Below, in pieces: positions 8,138 to 16,398 of a DNA stretch of 64,000 nucleotides. Position 1 is the stretch's first letter. The number at the start of each line of letters is the position of its first letter. A program made the translations under genes and the position numbers. The DNA comes from CAZIAK01 sp964537035 (GTDB lineage Bacteria; Planctomycetota; B15-G4): contig CAZIAK010000001.1 of NCBI GenBank assembly GCA_964537035.1, positions 186,001 to 250,000 on the forward strand, read 5' to 3'. The notes beneath the pieces were generated by a model. That model had not been told where the DNA came from. It was given only the letters and a program-made list of their open reading frames with translations, and did no database searches.

Positions 8138-8673
8138 CCGCCGATCAGCCGTCCTTGGCCCCTGGCCCGGGTCCCTCTCCCGCTGCCAGCCTCTTCGCCG
8201 TCCTGGTCCGCTGGGGCCTGGGTCTCACCTTCATCACCATGGGCATGGCCAAGGTGGGGGACACGGTGGCCTTTCTCAAGCTGCTGCGGGAGTACGACCT
8301 CGTCGCGGCGGATCAGTCGCTGCTGCTCAACAGCCTGGCCATCGTCCTGCCCTGGTTGGAGATCTGGCTGGGGCTGCTCATGGTGGCGGGAGTCGCCGTG
8401 CGAGGCAGCGCCCTGACCCTGCTGGTGCTGCTGGTCGTCTTTACCGGTGCCATCGCCTTGCGGGCCCAGACGATCATGGACAGCGAAGGACTCACCCTCT
8501 GCGCCATAGCCTTCGACTGTGGCTGCGGCTCGGGAGTGGTCAACGTCTGCAACAAGATGGCTCAGAACACCGGCTTGATCGCCCTGGCCGCCTGGGCAAG
8601 CTGGTCGGGCAACACGAGCCTCTGCTTGCGCCACGCCCTCTGGGGCAAGGGCAGCGCTCCCAGGGAGCGGTGA
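8134..8673 (+). CDS. MauE/DoxX-like four-helix membrane protein
   Basis: The 179-aa protein has about four membrane segments and resembles the MauE/DoxX group: an early RWGLGLTFITMGMAKVGD helix, a second helix around PWLEIWLGLLMVAGV, and a Cys-rich segment FDCGCGSG followed by Cys139. MauE-like proteins are tied to disulfide formation in methylamine dehydrogenase and other periplasmic proteins. The start is taken at ATG 8134, which overlaps the rhodanese stop; the frame is open upstream to 7975, but that extension is antisense-like and lacks membrane character. Coupling to a rhodanese suggests a membrane sulfur-redox pair; this is inference. Confidence 0.75.
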   Translation: MTADQPSLAPGPGPSPAASLFAVLVRWGLGLTFITMGMAKVGDTVAFLKLLREYDLVAADQSLLLNSLAIVLPWLEIWLGLLMVAGVAVRGSALTLLVLLVVFTGAIALRAQTIMDSEGLTLCAIAFDCGCGSGVVNVCNKMAQNTGLIALAAWASWSGNTSLCLRHALWGKGSAPRER

Positions 8674-8758
8674 GCCCTGGTCTGCTAGACTCGCCCCAGC
8701 TGCCCACACCCCGATCCGCCCGCGCAGCATCGTTCTCGCGTCCAAGCTTCGAGGCCCC

Positions 8759-10384
8759 ATGACCTCCCTCCGTTCACCAATGCAGGGCCTCGCCGCCCAC
8801 GTGCTCCTGGCCCTGGTTCTCTTGGGTGCCTGGACGGCTCCAGCGGCTCGAGGCCAGACCTTTCCGGTGGTCCTCGATGTGCCCGTGAAGCTGACCTCGG
8901 CGACCAGCGCGACGGGTGACCAGTACAGCGGCGCCATCGCCGCCGGCAGCGACATCATCGTCATCGGTGCCCCCCTCGACTCGACGACCCGAGGCGAAGT
9001 GACCGTACAGGAGTTCGACGGCAACAGCTTCAGCGAGACGGCCACGTTGGCCCCTCCCGGGTTGCCCGTGGGCGCCCAGTTCGGCCTGGCTCTGGCCCTG
9101 GACGAAGACACTCTCGCGGTGGGTGCTCCCGACGTCACCTTTCCTCCCAACGGCTCCGGCCACGTCTACATCTACTTGCGCAGCGGATCGTCCTGGACTC
9201 TCGAGGCCAAGCTCTCACCGAGCACGGGCCAGTCCGGCGATCAGTTCGGCCGAAGCCTGGCCTTGCAGGGTGACAGGCTCGTGGTGGGTGCGCCCTTCGA
9301 TGATGACAACGGCCTGCAGTCAGGCTCGGCCTGGGTCTTCGAGCGCAGCGGCACGACCTGGTCCGAGTCCGCCCAGATCCTGCCCAGCGACCCCACGACC
9401 GGCAGTCAGTTTGGCAAGTCCGTCGCCCTCGACGGCAGCAGCCTGTTGGTGGGTGCCTGGCTCGACAGTGCGGTGGCCTTTCAGGCTGGGGCGGGGTACG
9501 TCTTCGTCGAGAACGGAGGCAGCTGGTCCGAACAGGCCAAACTCATCGCAGGGGCGGCCGCGGCGGGCGACGGAGCGGGAAGCTGCGTAGGCCTGGAAGG
9601 CGACGTGGCTGTTCTCGGCGCCCCCCTGGCCAACAACGCCGCGGGGACCATCTTCCGCTTTGACAGGGACATGTCGGGAGTGTGGGCGGAGGCGAGCTTC
9701 TTCACCCCCTTCAGCATCACGTCCGGCGACGCCTTCGCCACGTCCCTGGCCCTCCGGGACGGCACGCTGCTCGTGGGAGCACCCTTCGAAGACAGCACCG
9801 GCAGTCCCAAGGGGGCGGTGCTGTACTATGTGGCCGACGAGCAAGGCGTCTTCGCGGTCGACACCGAGTTCGATTCCCCTGGCCCTGTCGGTGACGGCTA
9901 CGGCGACGCGGTGGCCATCGGCGACGGTTTTCTGGGCATCGGTGCGCCCGTTGCCAATGGGGGTGCCGCAGATTCGGGCGCCGCCTTCGCCATCGAGAAG
10001 ATCCTCATCGGCATCTGGACGGACAAGGGCAAGTCGCTTGACGGCAGCAAGGGAGCGGTTCAGTTGGTGGGCACCGGGACACTCGTAGAAGGCGAGCCTT
10101 TCAGCCTCGACCTCAGCAACGGACTCGAGAACTCCCTCTCAGCGCTGATCATTGGTTTCAGCGAGATCTGCGTGCCCTTCCACCTGGGCATCCTCTCGCC
10201 CAGCCCCGACTTCGTCCTCATCGTGAACACCGACGGCAACGGCGCACAACAGCTTGCTGACAACTGGCCCACGGGCCACGGCGGACCGTTCCCGGTGTAT
10301 CTCCATTGGTGGGTGCAAGATCCAGGCGCCCTGGCTGGCTGGTCTGCCAGCAACGCTCTGGAAGCCCTGACTCCCCCTGGCTAG
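8759..10384 (+). CDS. Secreted FG-GAP repeat (beta-propeller) protein
   Basis: A signal peptide (about 1-33, ending TAPAARGQ) precedes about six or seven FG-GAP-type repeats, seen as recurring FGLALALDEDTLAVGAP-like units with Ser/Asp-rich calcium-loop spacing such as DDDNGLQSGSAWVF. Such repeats form integrin-alpha-like propellers and are typical of surface or extracellular proteins in planctomycetes and related bacteria. The last 150 residues (from about 390) are not repeats and may be a C-terminal beta domain. A -10-like TAGACT lies at about 8684-8689, giving a leader of roughly 65 nt. Ligand and role are unknown. Confidence 0.8.
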   Translation: MTSLRSPMQGLAAHVLLALVLLGAWTAPAARGQTFPVVLDVPVKLTSATSATGDQYSGAIAAGSDIIVIGAPLDSTTRGEVTVQEFDGNSFSETATLAPPGLPVGAQFGLALALDEDTLAVGAPDVTFPPNGSGHVYIYLRSGSSWTLEAKLSPSTGQSGDQFGRSLALQGDRLVVGAPFDDDNGLQSGSAWVFERSGTTWSESAQILPSDPTTGSQFGKSVALDGSSLLVGAWLDSAVAFQAGAGYVFVENGGSWSEQAKLIAGAAAAGDGAGSCVGLEGDVAVLGAPLANNAAGTIFRFDRDMSGVWAEASFFTPFSITSGDAFATSLALRDGTLLVGAPFEDSTGSPKGAVLYYVADEQGVFAVDTEFDSPGPVGDGYGDAVAIGDGFLGIGAPVANGGAADSGAAFAIEKILIGIWTDKGKSLDGSKGAVQLVGTGTLVEGEPFSLDLSNGLENSLSALIIGFSEICVPFHLGILSPSPDFVLIVNTDGNGAQQLADNWPTGHGGPFPVYLHWWVQDPGALAGWSASNALEALTPPG

Positions 10385-10400
10385 CCAAAGCCAGAGCCAC

Positions 10401-10444
10401 GGATCTCTGGAGAGGCCACAGTCTCTTGCCCTCTCCCCGGCGCC
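10401..10444 (-). repeat. Degenerate copy (tail only) of the 3' palindromic element
   Basis: Read on the minus strand this stretch matches the tail of the palindromic elements at 52.6 and 63.8 kb: a CGCCGG-type start, GAGGGCA, then GACTGTGGCCT, and it shares CCAGAG after that with the copy at 52.3 kb. The long palindrome is absent. It lies downstream of tRNA-Val in the same orientation, as the full copies lie downstream of protein genes. Confidence 0.45.
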
Positions 10445-10470
10445 CAAGAACCCGTGAGCTGTGCCGCGAC

Positions 10471-10495
10471 TCTCCCTGGGCCCGAAGGCGGGAGA
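10471..10495 (-). terminator. Hairpin just downstream of tRNA-Val
   Basis: TCTCCC (10471-10476) pairs with GGGAGA (10490-10495). On the minus strand the hairpin carries a TTCG loop closed by GCC/GGC and comes a few bases after the tRNA 3' end. The T-run lies before rather than after the hairpin, so intrinsic termination is uncertain. Confidence 0.4.
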
Positions 10496-10499
10496 AAAA

Positions 10500-10575
10500 T
10501 GGTGGGCGAGAAGGGACTCGAACCCCTGACCCCCTGGTTGTGATCCAGGTGCGCTACCAGCTGCGCCACTCGCCC
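10500..10575 (-). tRNA. tRNA-Val (anticodon CAC)
   Basis: Minus-strand cloverleaf: acceptor GGGCGAG/CTCGCCC, D-arm GGCGCAGCTGGTAGCGC, anticodon stem CCTGG/CCAGG enclosing ATCACAA (anticodon CAC, reading GUG), T-loop GGTTCGAGTCC, discriminator A and encoded CCA at 10500-10502. On the plus strand the loop looks like GTG, which can mislead to tRNA-His; strand and acceptor pairing settle it as Val. Confidence 0.95.
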
Positions 10576-10781
10576 AACATGAGCAGGCAGTATCCCTATC
10601 GTTTGGCGCCGGTCAACGGTGTCTCCGGGGACTCCTGCCGAATCCTGCGCAACTCGTCGCCTTCCCCTCGGTTTCAACGCTCTCAGGGCCAGAAGCCCCA
10701 CAGCTGCCCCAACTCGGGCACGACTGAAGTCCCCACCCTCCAATAGCCGATGCTAAGCTCGTCCAATACAGGAGAAACCAT

Positions 10782-11264
10782 ATGAAGCTACCCCAACTGA
10801 TTCTCACTCCCTTGCTGGCCGCTGCCTTGGTGGCCGGCACGGCGACGACCACCAGTGCCCAGAACGTTGCCCCTGGCAGAAAGGCTCGGCAGAAGCCCGC
10901 CGTGGAGAAGGCCCAGCAGGGCCCCAACGCGGCCAAGCGTTTGAGGAACATCGCTGCCAACAGCAAAGGAGGCCAGGCGAAGGCCGTGCGCAAGCACTCC
11001 GCCAAGCAGGCCGGCGCCAAGCTCAAGCGCGCCCTCTCCAAGGCGAAGACGAAGGCAGCCAAGCAGAGGATCCGCAAGGCCGCCAAGCAGGCCGCGAAGA
11101 AGGCGACCCGCAACGCGAAGCGCCGAGGTGTGGCTCGCCCAGGCGCCAAGATCAAGCCACACGCCGCGCCTTCCCGGGCAGCTCAAGGTCGACGCCACGC
11201 TCGGGGCAAGGCACCTGCAGCCAAGGGCGCCCAGGCCAAGCGCAGCTCGGGCCGGAGGCGCTGA
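10782..11264 (+). CDS. Exported lysine/arginine/alanine-rich (histone H1-like) basic protein
   Basis: The 160-aa product begins with a good signal peptide (residues 1-27, ending in TTTSAQ) and then a 130-residue segment in which about 44 residues are Lys or Arg and only one is acidic. The AKxAAKK-type repeats resemble histone H1-like and AlgP/Hc proteins, which bind nucleic acid, but those are cytoplasmic. Start is well supported: AGGAGA at 10770-10775 precedes ATG 10782, and a TAAGCT -10 lies at about 10753. The function is unknown; binding of anionic polymers (LPS, extracellular DNA) in the envelope is only a guess. Confidence 0.75.
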   Translation: MKLPQLILTPLLAAALVAGTATTTSAQNVAPGRKARQKPAVEKAQQGPNAAKRLRNIAANSKGGQAKAVRKHSAKQAGAKLKRALSKAKTKAAKQRIRKAAKQAAKKATRNAKRRGVARPGAKIKPHAAPSRAAQGRRHARGKAPAAKGAQAKRSSGRRR

Positions 11265-11274
11265 CCGCGCACTG

Positions 11275-11365
11275 AGCTGAACGGCGATCTGCTGCAGCAC
11301 AATCGCTGAGAGGCCAAGGACCGGGTCATCCACCAGCAGGTGGGTGGCCCGGTCGCCGTTCAGCT
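11275..11365. terminator. Bidirectional terminator-like double inverted repeat
   Basis: Between two converging genes, 11319-11334 pairs with 11339-11354 (16 bp, two G-U wobbles, 4-nt loop). An outer 13-bp perfect inverted repeat (11275-11287 with 11353-11365) encloses it and runs into the stop region of the ABC permease gene. The two stems share two bases, so they may be alternatives. No T-tract follows. Confidence 0.6.
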
Positions 11366-13021
11366 GCGCAGCAGGACGCTCTCGCGACAGAACATGCGGC
11401 TGGCGACCCACACCGCAAAGAAAGTCAGCAGCAAGGTGCTGGCCAGGGTGATGCCGTAGAACGACCAGAGGTAGTTGCCCTTCAGCAACTCCTTCATCAG
11501 GATCGAGATGTTGACGAAGGGGATCCAGGCCATGTGCGAATCGGGCTCGACGTCGGGAAGAAACGAGACCATGGTGGGCAGCACGAACAGAAACTGCAGC
11601 GGCACCGTGTAGCTCTGCGCCTCCTTGAATGACTTGGCGTACAAGCCCACCGCCAAGAGCGCAGCGGAATACAACGCCGCCACCGGGATCACCAGGGACC
11701 CCGTGAGCGCCAAGGCCAGGGGCTGAAACTCGATGTTCAGCGAGGCCATCAGCTCGGCCGGCAGCAGGCCATGGGTCAAGGTCAGCACCATCGACGTGGT
11801 CGTCAACATGGCGGCCACCATGGCGGCCACGAAGACCACCACGAACTTGCCCAAGGCGATCTCCAACCGTGTCACCGGGCTGAGCAGCAGGGTCTCCAGG
11901 GTGAACCGTTCCTTCTCTCCCGCGGTCACGTCGAGCGCGGGGTAGAGCGCACCGAAGAAGCAGAAGGCGAACAACATGTAGGGCAGGATGCCGCCGAGAA
12001 AAGCCTGAATGCGCCGGGAGGTGGTCGCCACATTGGCCTCGCTGACCATGATGGGCCTGGCGTAGTCCGCGGGCAGACTGGCCCCGTCGATGCGCTCAAC
12101 GAGCATGAAGCGGCCCAGGGCCTCGACGAACCCGCTGACCCGCTCAAAGGCCTCCTTGGACTGGGACTGACTGCTGTCGTAGAGCAGGTGCACACGCACG
12201 GTTGCCAACCCGGGAGCCTTGCTGAGCAGCAGGAACTCATCGCTGCCGTAGGTTTCGCCTGAGTCGTCCTCTAGCAGCTCGGAGAAGCCGATCGACAGCG
12301 GTGCCTCGTCCAAGACCACCAGGGTGTCATTGGGCAGGTAGAGGGCCGCGTCGATCTGCTTCGACTGCACGGCCAACGTCACGGCCCGTTGCGAGAGGGG
12401 CCCAGGCAAGTCGTCGGGAATCTCGACGCCCTGGGCGAGCTCACCCTCGTCGCTCAGCTCGTCATAGTCGACGAAGACCGTGTTGCCGATCAGGCTCTGC
12501 AGGGCCTTGGCATCGCCGATCAACGCGGACTGTTCGGGAGTGAGGTTGCGCATGGCCTCGACTCCGGCGGCGATGGCCGCGGCGCGCCGGGCAGAGTCGT
12601 CGTCCAGGGCGGCGTCTGCCTCTGTGTCAGCGGCGCTGTCTGGATCGGATCCTGTCCCGTCGGCCTTCTCTTCTGCCTCTTCAAACGTGGCCAGGCGATC
12701 AAGCAACGTGCCCATGTCGGACACGCCTCCGAGCGACTCCACGCTCAGTTTGGCCATGAGCGTCGAGAGCACGGTGGAGTTTGCGTCGTACCAGACCTTC
12801 TGCAGAGCCCGCAGGGTGTTGGCATCAAAGGCCGACGCAGCAATGCGGACCTCCTTGCTTTCACGGGCCACCTTCTGGCTGGCGACGAACTTGAACACGC
12901 CCAGCATCAGCAGCGGCATCACCACGATGGGCAACAGCATCATGAAGATCAGCGTGCGTCGATCGCGCAGCACGTCGCGAAACTCTTTACGGGCAATGAC
13001 CCCGACGGCCTGGAAGTTCAA
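11360..13021 (-). CDS. ABC-2 type exporter permease (NatB-like)
   Basis: The 553-aa protein has one N-terminal membrane helix (about 29-50), a large extracytoplasmic domain (about 51-345, with an acidic Asp/Glu-rich stretch near 120-145) and five or six C-terminal helices, the architecture of NatB/ABC-2 permeases that export sodium or other substrates. Its start overlaps the end of the upstream ATPase gene by 4 nt, so the two form an operon. The LLSPVTRLEIALGKF segment is typical of ABC-2 permeases. Substrate cannot be assigned from sequence. Confidence 0.85.
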   Translation of the reverse strand: MNFQAVGVIARKEFRDVLRDRRTLIFMMLLPIVVMPLLMLGVFKFVASQKVARESKEVRIAASAFDANTLRALQKVWYDANSTVLSTLMAKLSVESLGGVSDMGTLLDRLATFEEAEEKADGTGSDPDSAADTEADAALDDDSARRAAAIAAGVEAMRNLTPEQSALIGDAKALQSLIGNTVFVDYDELSDEGELAQGVEIPDDLPGPLSQRAVTLAVQSKQIDAALYLPNDTLVVLDEAPLSIGFSELLEDDSGETYGSDEFLLLSKAPGLATVRVHLLYDSSQSQSKEAFERVSGFVEALGRFMLVERIDGASLPADYARPIMVSEANVATTSRRIQAFLGGILPYMLFAFCFFGALYPALDVTAGEKERFTLETLLLSPVTRLEIALGKFVVVFVAAMVAAMLTTTSMVLTLTHGLLPAELMASLNIEFQPLALALTGSLVIPVAALYSAALLAVGLYAKSFKEAQSYTVPLQFLFVLPTMVSFLPDVEPDSHMAWIPFVNISILMKELLKGNYLWSFYGITLASTLLLTFFAVWVASRMFCRESVLLRS

Positions 13022-13767
13022 GGGGTCTGCTCCAAGATGGTGACGAAGGCCTCTTCAAGGTCGTCGCCTGCTCGTTCTCGCAGGGCCTCAGGGCTGCCAT
13101 CGAACTGCACCATGCCCTTGTGGATGATCGCCAGCTTGTCGCAGAGTCTGGAGACCTCGCCCATGATGTGGGTCGAGAAGATCACGCAGCGACCCAGATC
13201 GCGATAGCTGCGTACGAAATCGACGATGGTACGAGAGGCCAGGACATCGAGACCCACCGTGGGCTCATCCAGAATCAAGATCTGCGGGTCGTGCATCACC
13301 GTCCGGGCCACGTTGACCTTCTGCTTCATGCCGCTGGAGAGGGCGTCGCAGCGCTTGTCCATGAAGTCGGTCATGCCGAAGACGGTGGCCAGCTCGGCCA
13401 CACGGTGGTCGATGTGACCTCGCTCCAGCCCGTAGAGCTTGCCGAAGTAGGCCAGCACCTCTCGCGGGGTCAGCCGCGGGTAGAGGCCAGTATTCCCGGA
13501 GAGAAAGCCGATGGACCGGCGCACCGCGCTGGGCTCCTGGCACACGTCGTGCCCCTCGAGGAGGGCCGTGCCCTTGGTCGGCTGCAACACCGTGGAGAGC
13601 ATACGTAGCGTGGTGGTCTTGCCAGCGCCGTTGGGGCCCAGCAAGCCGAAGACCTCCCCGGCGTGACAGCTGAAGGAGACCTCCCGAACGGCCTCGGTGC
13701 GCTCGCCGCGCGACCCGGGATACGTCTTGGCCAGCCCTCTGGCTTCGACCATTACGGTGGGGGGCAT
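13018..13767 (-). CDS. ABC transporter ATP-binding protein (NatA-like)
   Basis: The ATPase has Walker A GPNGAGKTTT, signature LSSGMKQKVNVAR and Walker B ILILDEPTVGLD, plus the H-loop in FSTHIMGE, all intact. It pairs with the ABC-2 permease gene that overlaps its 3' end. The frame is open to a TTG at 13806, but ATG 13767 (MPPTVMVEARG) or ATG 13752 (MVEARG) fit the family N-terminus better. The divergent nfu gene shares the upstream region. The drug/sodium (DrrA/NatA) subfamily is likely; substrate unknown. Confidence 0.88.
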   Translation of the reverse strand: MPPTVMVEARGLAKTYPGSRGERTEAVREVSFSCHAGEVFGLLGPNGAGKTTTLRMLSTVLQPTKGTALLEGHDVCQEPSAVRRSIGFLSGNTGLYPRLTPREVLAYFGKLYGLERGHIDHRVAELATVFGMTDFMDKRCDALSSGMKQKVNVARTVMHDPQILILDEPTVGLDVLASRTIVDFVRSYRDLGRCVIFSTHIMGEVSRLCDKLAIIHKGMVQFDGSPEALRERAGDDLEEAFVTILEQTP

Positions 13768-13861
13768 AGGGTCGGAGGCTCCGATTTCGTCAAATGGCTG
13801 GGGCAAGGGCGCGTATTGTTGCTCACCGCCAGCTCAACCCCAACCCCGACATCTCCCCGCC

Positions 13862-14107
13862 ATGGCCGATCCCCAGCTCTCCTTTGCCGATCGGGTCGCC
13901 GCTCTCCTTGATGAACTGCGCCCTTCTCTCAAGGCCGATGGGGGGGACATCGAGCTGGTTTCCGCCGACGAGGCCATCGGCCGCGTCGAGGTGCGCCTGA
14001 CCGGGGCCTGCGAGCACTGCCCCGCGTCGACGTTCACCATGGCCTACGGAGTCGAGGCCCGGCTCAAACAGGCCCTGCCCACTGTCCGTGACGTGGTCGC
14101 GGTTTGA
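13862..14107 (+). CDS. NifU-like (Nfu) Fe-S scaffold domain protein
   Basis: This 81-aa protein is a stand-alone NifU C-terminal domain, which assembles or carries iron-sulfur clusters. The signature is the CxxC pair Cys50/Cys53 in GACEHCPAS, preceded by DGGDIELV. ATG 13862 is chosen; the frame is open to 13697, but the upstream part overlaps the divergent ABC gene and has no domain. Its stop overlaps a TTG of the next frame. A short Nfu of this type commonly acts as a carrier protein with SUF or ISC systems, none of which is in the window. Confidence 0.9.
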   Translation: MADPQLSFADRVAALLDELRPSLKADGGDIELVSADEAIGRVEVRLTGACEHCPASTFTMAYGVEARLKQALPTVRDVVAV

Positions 14108-14157
14108 TTCAATACGCTCCTCAGTTTTTCGCCCCGCCCCCCGGACATCGCGCCTTC

Positions 14158-16356
14158 GTGAACCGCCCCCTGCAGACACTCTCGTGCCTCCTGCTGCTGC
14201 TCTCCGCGTGCGGCGACGCCAACATAGCCCCTGCCGCCGAGGACGAGGCACTGGCCCCTGTGGTCGGCCGTACCGCAGGCACAGCTCGCTTCGACATCGT
14301 CAGCTTCTCCCGCCTGGGGAGCTTCTACGAAGGGGTGCCCTGCAATCCAGACCTCATTCCGCCCTTCCCGGCGGCGGCCGCCCTGACGCGAGAGTTGCGC
14401 ACCGAGTCTGACCACGCCCTGCTCGTCTGCATTGACGACTCGCTTCAGCAGTCCGGGTCCTTCTCCAAGAAAGAAGCCTCCAAGGCCGCCACCAACGCCC
14501 GCGCCGAGCTGTTTCTCGAGACCATGGCCCTTGCCGAGGTCGACGCCTATATCCCTGGCCACGGAGACTTCCTCCGTTTCGGCGTGAAAGGCCTGCTGCA
14601 GAAGACTCAAGAGTTGGGGCTGCCCGTCCTGGTCTCGAATCTCGATCTGGCCGAGCCCATGGGGGTGCAGCAACAGCTGCTGCTCGAAGCCGATGGCATC
14701 ATCATCGCCTGCCTGGGCGCCATCCCCCTCCAGGCGAAGGGCGACGTGAGCGAGGAGGGCGTCACGATCGTGAAGCCCGTGCGCCGCATCAAACAACTGG
14801 CCAAGGGGCTCACCGAGTCTGGCGAAGCCGACATCATCGTTGTCTTCAGCGCCCTCTCGAACAAGACCAACCAGCGCCTCTCAGACACGGGCGCCGTGCA
14901 CTTCATCATCGGCACCAACGAGCAGGGACAGAACGCCGATCGCATCGTCCAGCGCTCCAACACGAACCTCATGGGGCAGCGCTTTTACGGCCACGAAGCG
15001 GGGCACACCACGCTGAACTTCGTCGACGGCGATTTCAGGCTGGTGGACATCTCCGGCCTCTGGCGACTGCCCAAGGAGATGGCCAAAGAAGGGGCCGTCA
15101 TCGACGGTTGGCTGGAGCAGTACCAGACCGACGACCTGGACGTGCTGGTTCAGCGCATCTCACCGATCCAAGAGCCTGACCTTCCTGGCCGATTGGAGAT
15201 GCGCGAGGCCAACTCGCTGTGGCTGAGTGAGTTCGCTGACTACGAAGGGTCGTACGTGGCCCATCGACCGGCAGACTTGACCCAGCCTGACGCAGCGGAC
15301 GCCGTGCTTGCCAGCCTGTCCAGACAGGCCGACGTCATCCAGACGGCGCTCGCGGCGCTCACAGAGCCTCCCGCTGCTCTGGCCGCCGAGAGCAGCCTGC
15401 CCCAGGACAGCACGTGCGTCTCTTGCCATCGTGAGCAGCACGACCACTGGGCAGCGACCGCTCACGCCTCCGCCTACGAACGACTCACCGAGCTGGGCCG
15501 AGAACAGGATGGCAGCTGCCTGGCCTGCCACTCCGTGGGCTTCAATGCGCCCGGCGGATACAAAGACCCTCGGCAGCCAGCCCCGTTTGGCGCCGTCAGC
15601 TGCTGGACCTGTCACCGCACTCACAGCTATCACGCCACGCTGACCCGTGGCGCCGTGGACCACTCCCTCAGTGGCACCACCAACCGGGAGTTCATCGAGG
15701 AACGTTGCGAGACCTGCCACTCAAAGCGGCGCTCGCCCGGCTTCGAGCTCGAAGCCGCCATGGCCAGCATCGCCTGCCCGCCCATGCGGCCCGACAGCCC
15801 TGACCTCACCAAGGCCAGGAAGCGCGCCATCCAGGCCATCGATCGCCATGAGCAGGCCGGCACGAGCGACCCGCTCGACCTTTACCGCAAGGGTCGGGCG
15901 TTCATGGGGCTGGGACGGATCGATGAAGGCATCGCAGCGATCCAGGCTTTCGCGGACACCCTCGAAGACCAGCCGGAGGGGGTGGCCGAGCTGGCCCACT
16001 ACCTCGACGAGTTCGGCGCAAGCCACGAAGCCATCGCCCTGGTCAGGGAGTTCTTGGTGACGAGCCAGGGTGACCCCGCGCTCAACACCGAGTACGTCAG
16101 GCTGATGCTCGAGGCCACCGACGAGTCAGCCCAGGATCCCAGCCAAGCTGAGCGGCGCATCCGACAGGTCACTCCCGACGATGGCGACAAGATCAAGGCG
16201 GCCCTGTTGCCCATGCGGATGATGCAAGTCGACGCCCTGTTTCGTATCGGCAACGACGCCGAAGCCTTCCGCTTGCTGCACCGCTTGAACACCGCGTTCC
16301 CTCGACACGACGAGGTGCAAGCCTTCGTCGATCGTTGGCTTGGCGACCGGGGCTGA
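14158..16356 (+). CDS. Lipoprotein: degenerate 5'-nucleotidase-like domain + tetraheme cytochrome c + TPR
   Basis: GTG 14158 gives a textbook lipoprotein signal with lipobox LSAC (Cys18); the frame is open to TTG 14104, overlapping the nfu stop. Residues about 40-300 follow the fold pattern of the calcineurin-like 5'-nucleotidase N-terminal domain, but the metal-binding motifs are replaced: GHGDF instead of GNHEF, ALSNK instead of LSH, GTNEQ instead of GGHTH. A cytochrome region then carries four CxxCH heme sites at residues 420, 454, 482 and 517, with distal histidines (HREQHDHW, HSYH). The last 170 residues are TPR-like helices. Together this suggests an outer-membrane or periplasmic electron-transfer lipoprotein; nuclease activity is doubtful. 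Confidence 0.8.
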   Translation: MNRPLQTLSCLLLLLSACGDANIAPAAEDEALAPVVGRTAGTARFDIVSFSRLGSFYEGVPCNPDLIPPFPAAAALTRELRTESDHALLVCIDDSLQQSGSFSKKEASKAATNARAELFLETMALAEVDAYIPGHGDFLRFGVKGLLQKTQELGLPVLVSNLDLAEPMGVQQQLLLEADGIIIACLGAIPLQAKGDVSEEGVTIVKPVRRIKQLAKGLTESGEADIIVVFSALSNKTNQRLSDTGAVHFIIGTNEQGQNADRIVQRSNTNLMGQRFYGHEAGHTTLNFVDGDFRLVDISGLWRLPKEMAKEGAVIDGWLEQYQTDDLDVLVQRISPIQEPDLPGRLEMREANSLWLSEFADYEGSYVAHRPADLTQPDAADAVLASLSRQADVIQTALAALTEPPAALAAESSLPQDSTCVSCHREQHDHWAATAHASAYERLTELGREQDGSCLACHSVGFNAPGGYKDPRQPAPFGAVSCWTCHRTHSYHATLTRGAVDHSLSGTTNREFIEERCETCHSKRRSPGFELEAAMASIACPPMRPDSPDLTKARKRAIQAIDRHEQAGTSDPLDLYRKGRAFMGLGRIDEGIAAIQAFADTLEDQPEGVAELAHYLDEFGASHEAIALVREFLVTSQGDPALNTEYVRLMLEATDESAQDPSQAERRIRQVTPDDGDKIKAALLPMRMMQVDALFRIGNDAEAFRLLHRLNTAFPRHDEVQAFVDRWLGDRG

Positions 16357-16398
16357 GCAGACCCTCGGCCCGCCGCACTCCACGCCCAGCCCGCCAGG

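Noticed and set aside
10500..10575. tRNA-His on the plus strand
   Set aside because: GTG in the loop appears only on the plus strand; the acceptor/CCA ends and conserved bases fit tRNA-Val on the minus strand.
13697..13861. N-terminal extension of the Nfu protein
   Set aside because: The extension overlaps the divergent ABC gene and adds no domain; ATG 13862 gives a normal Nfu.
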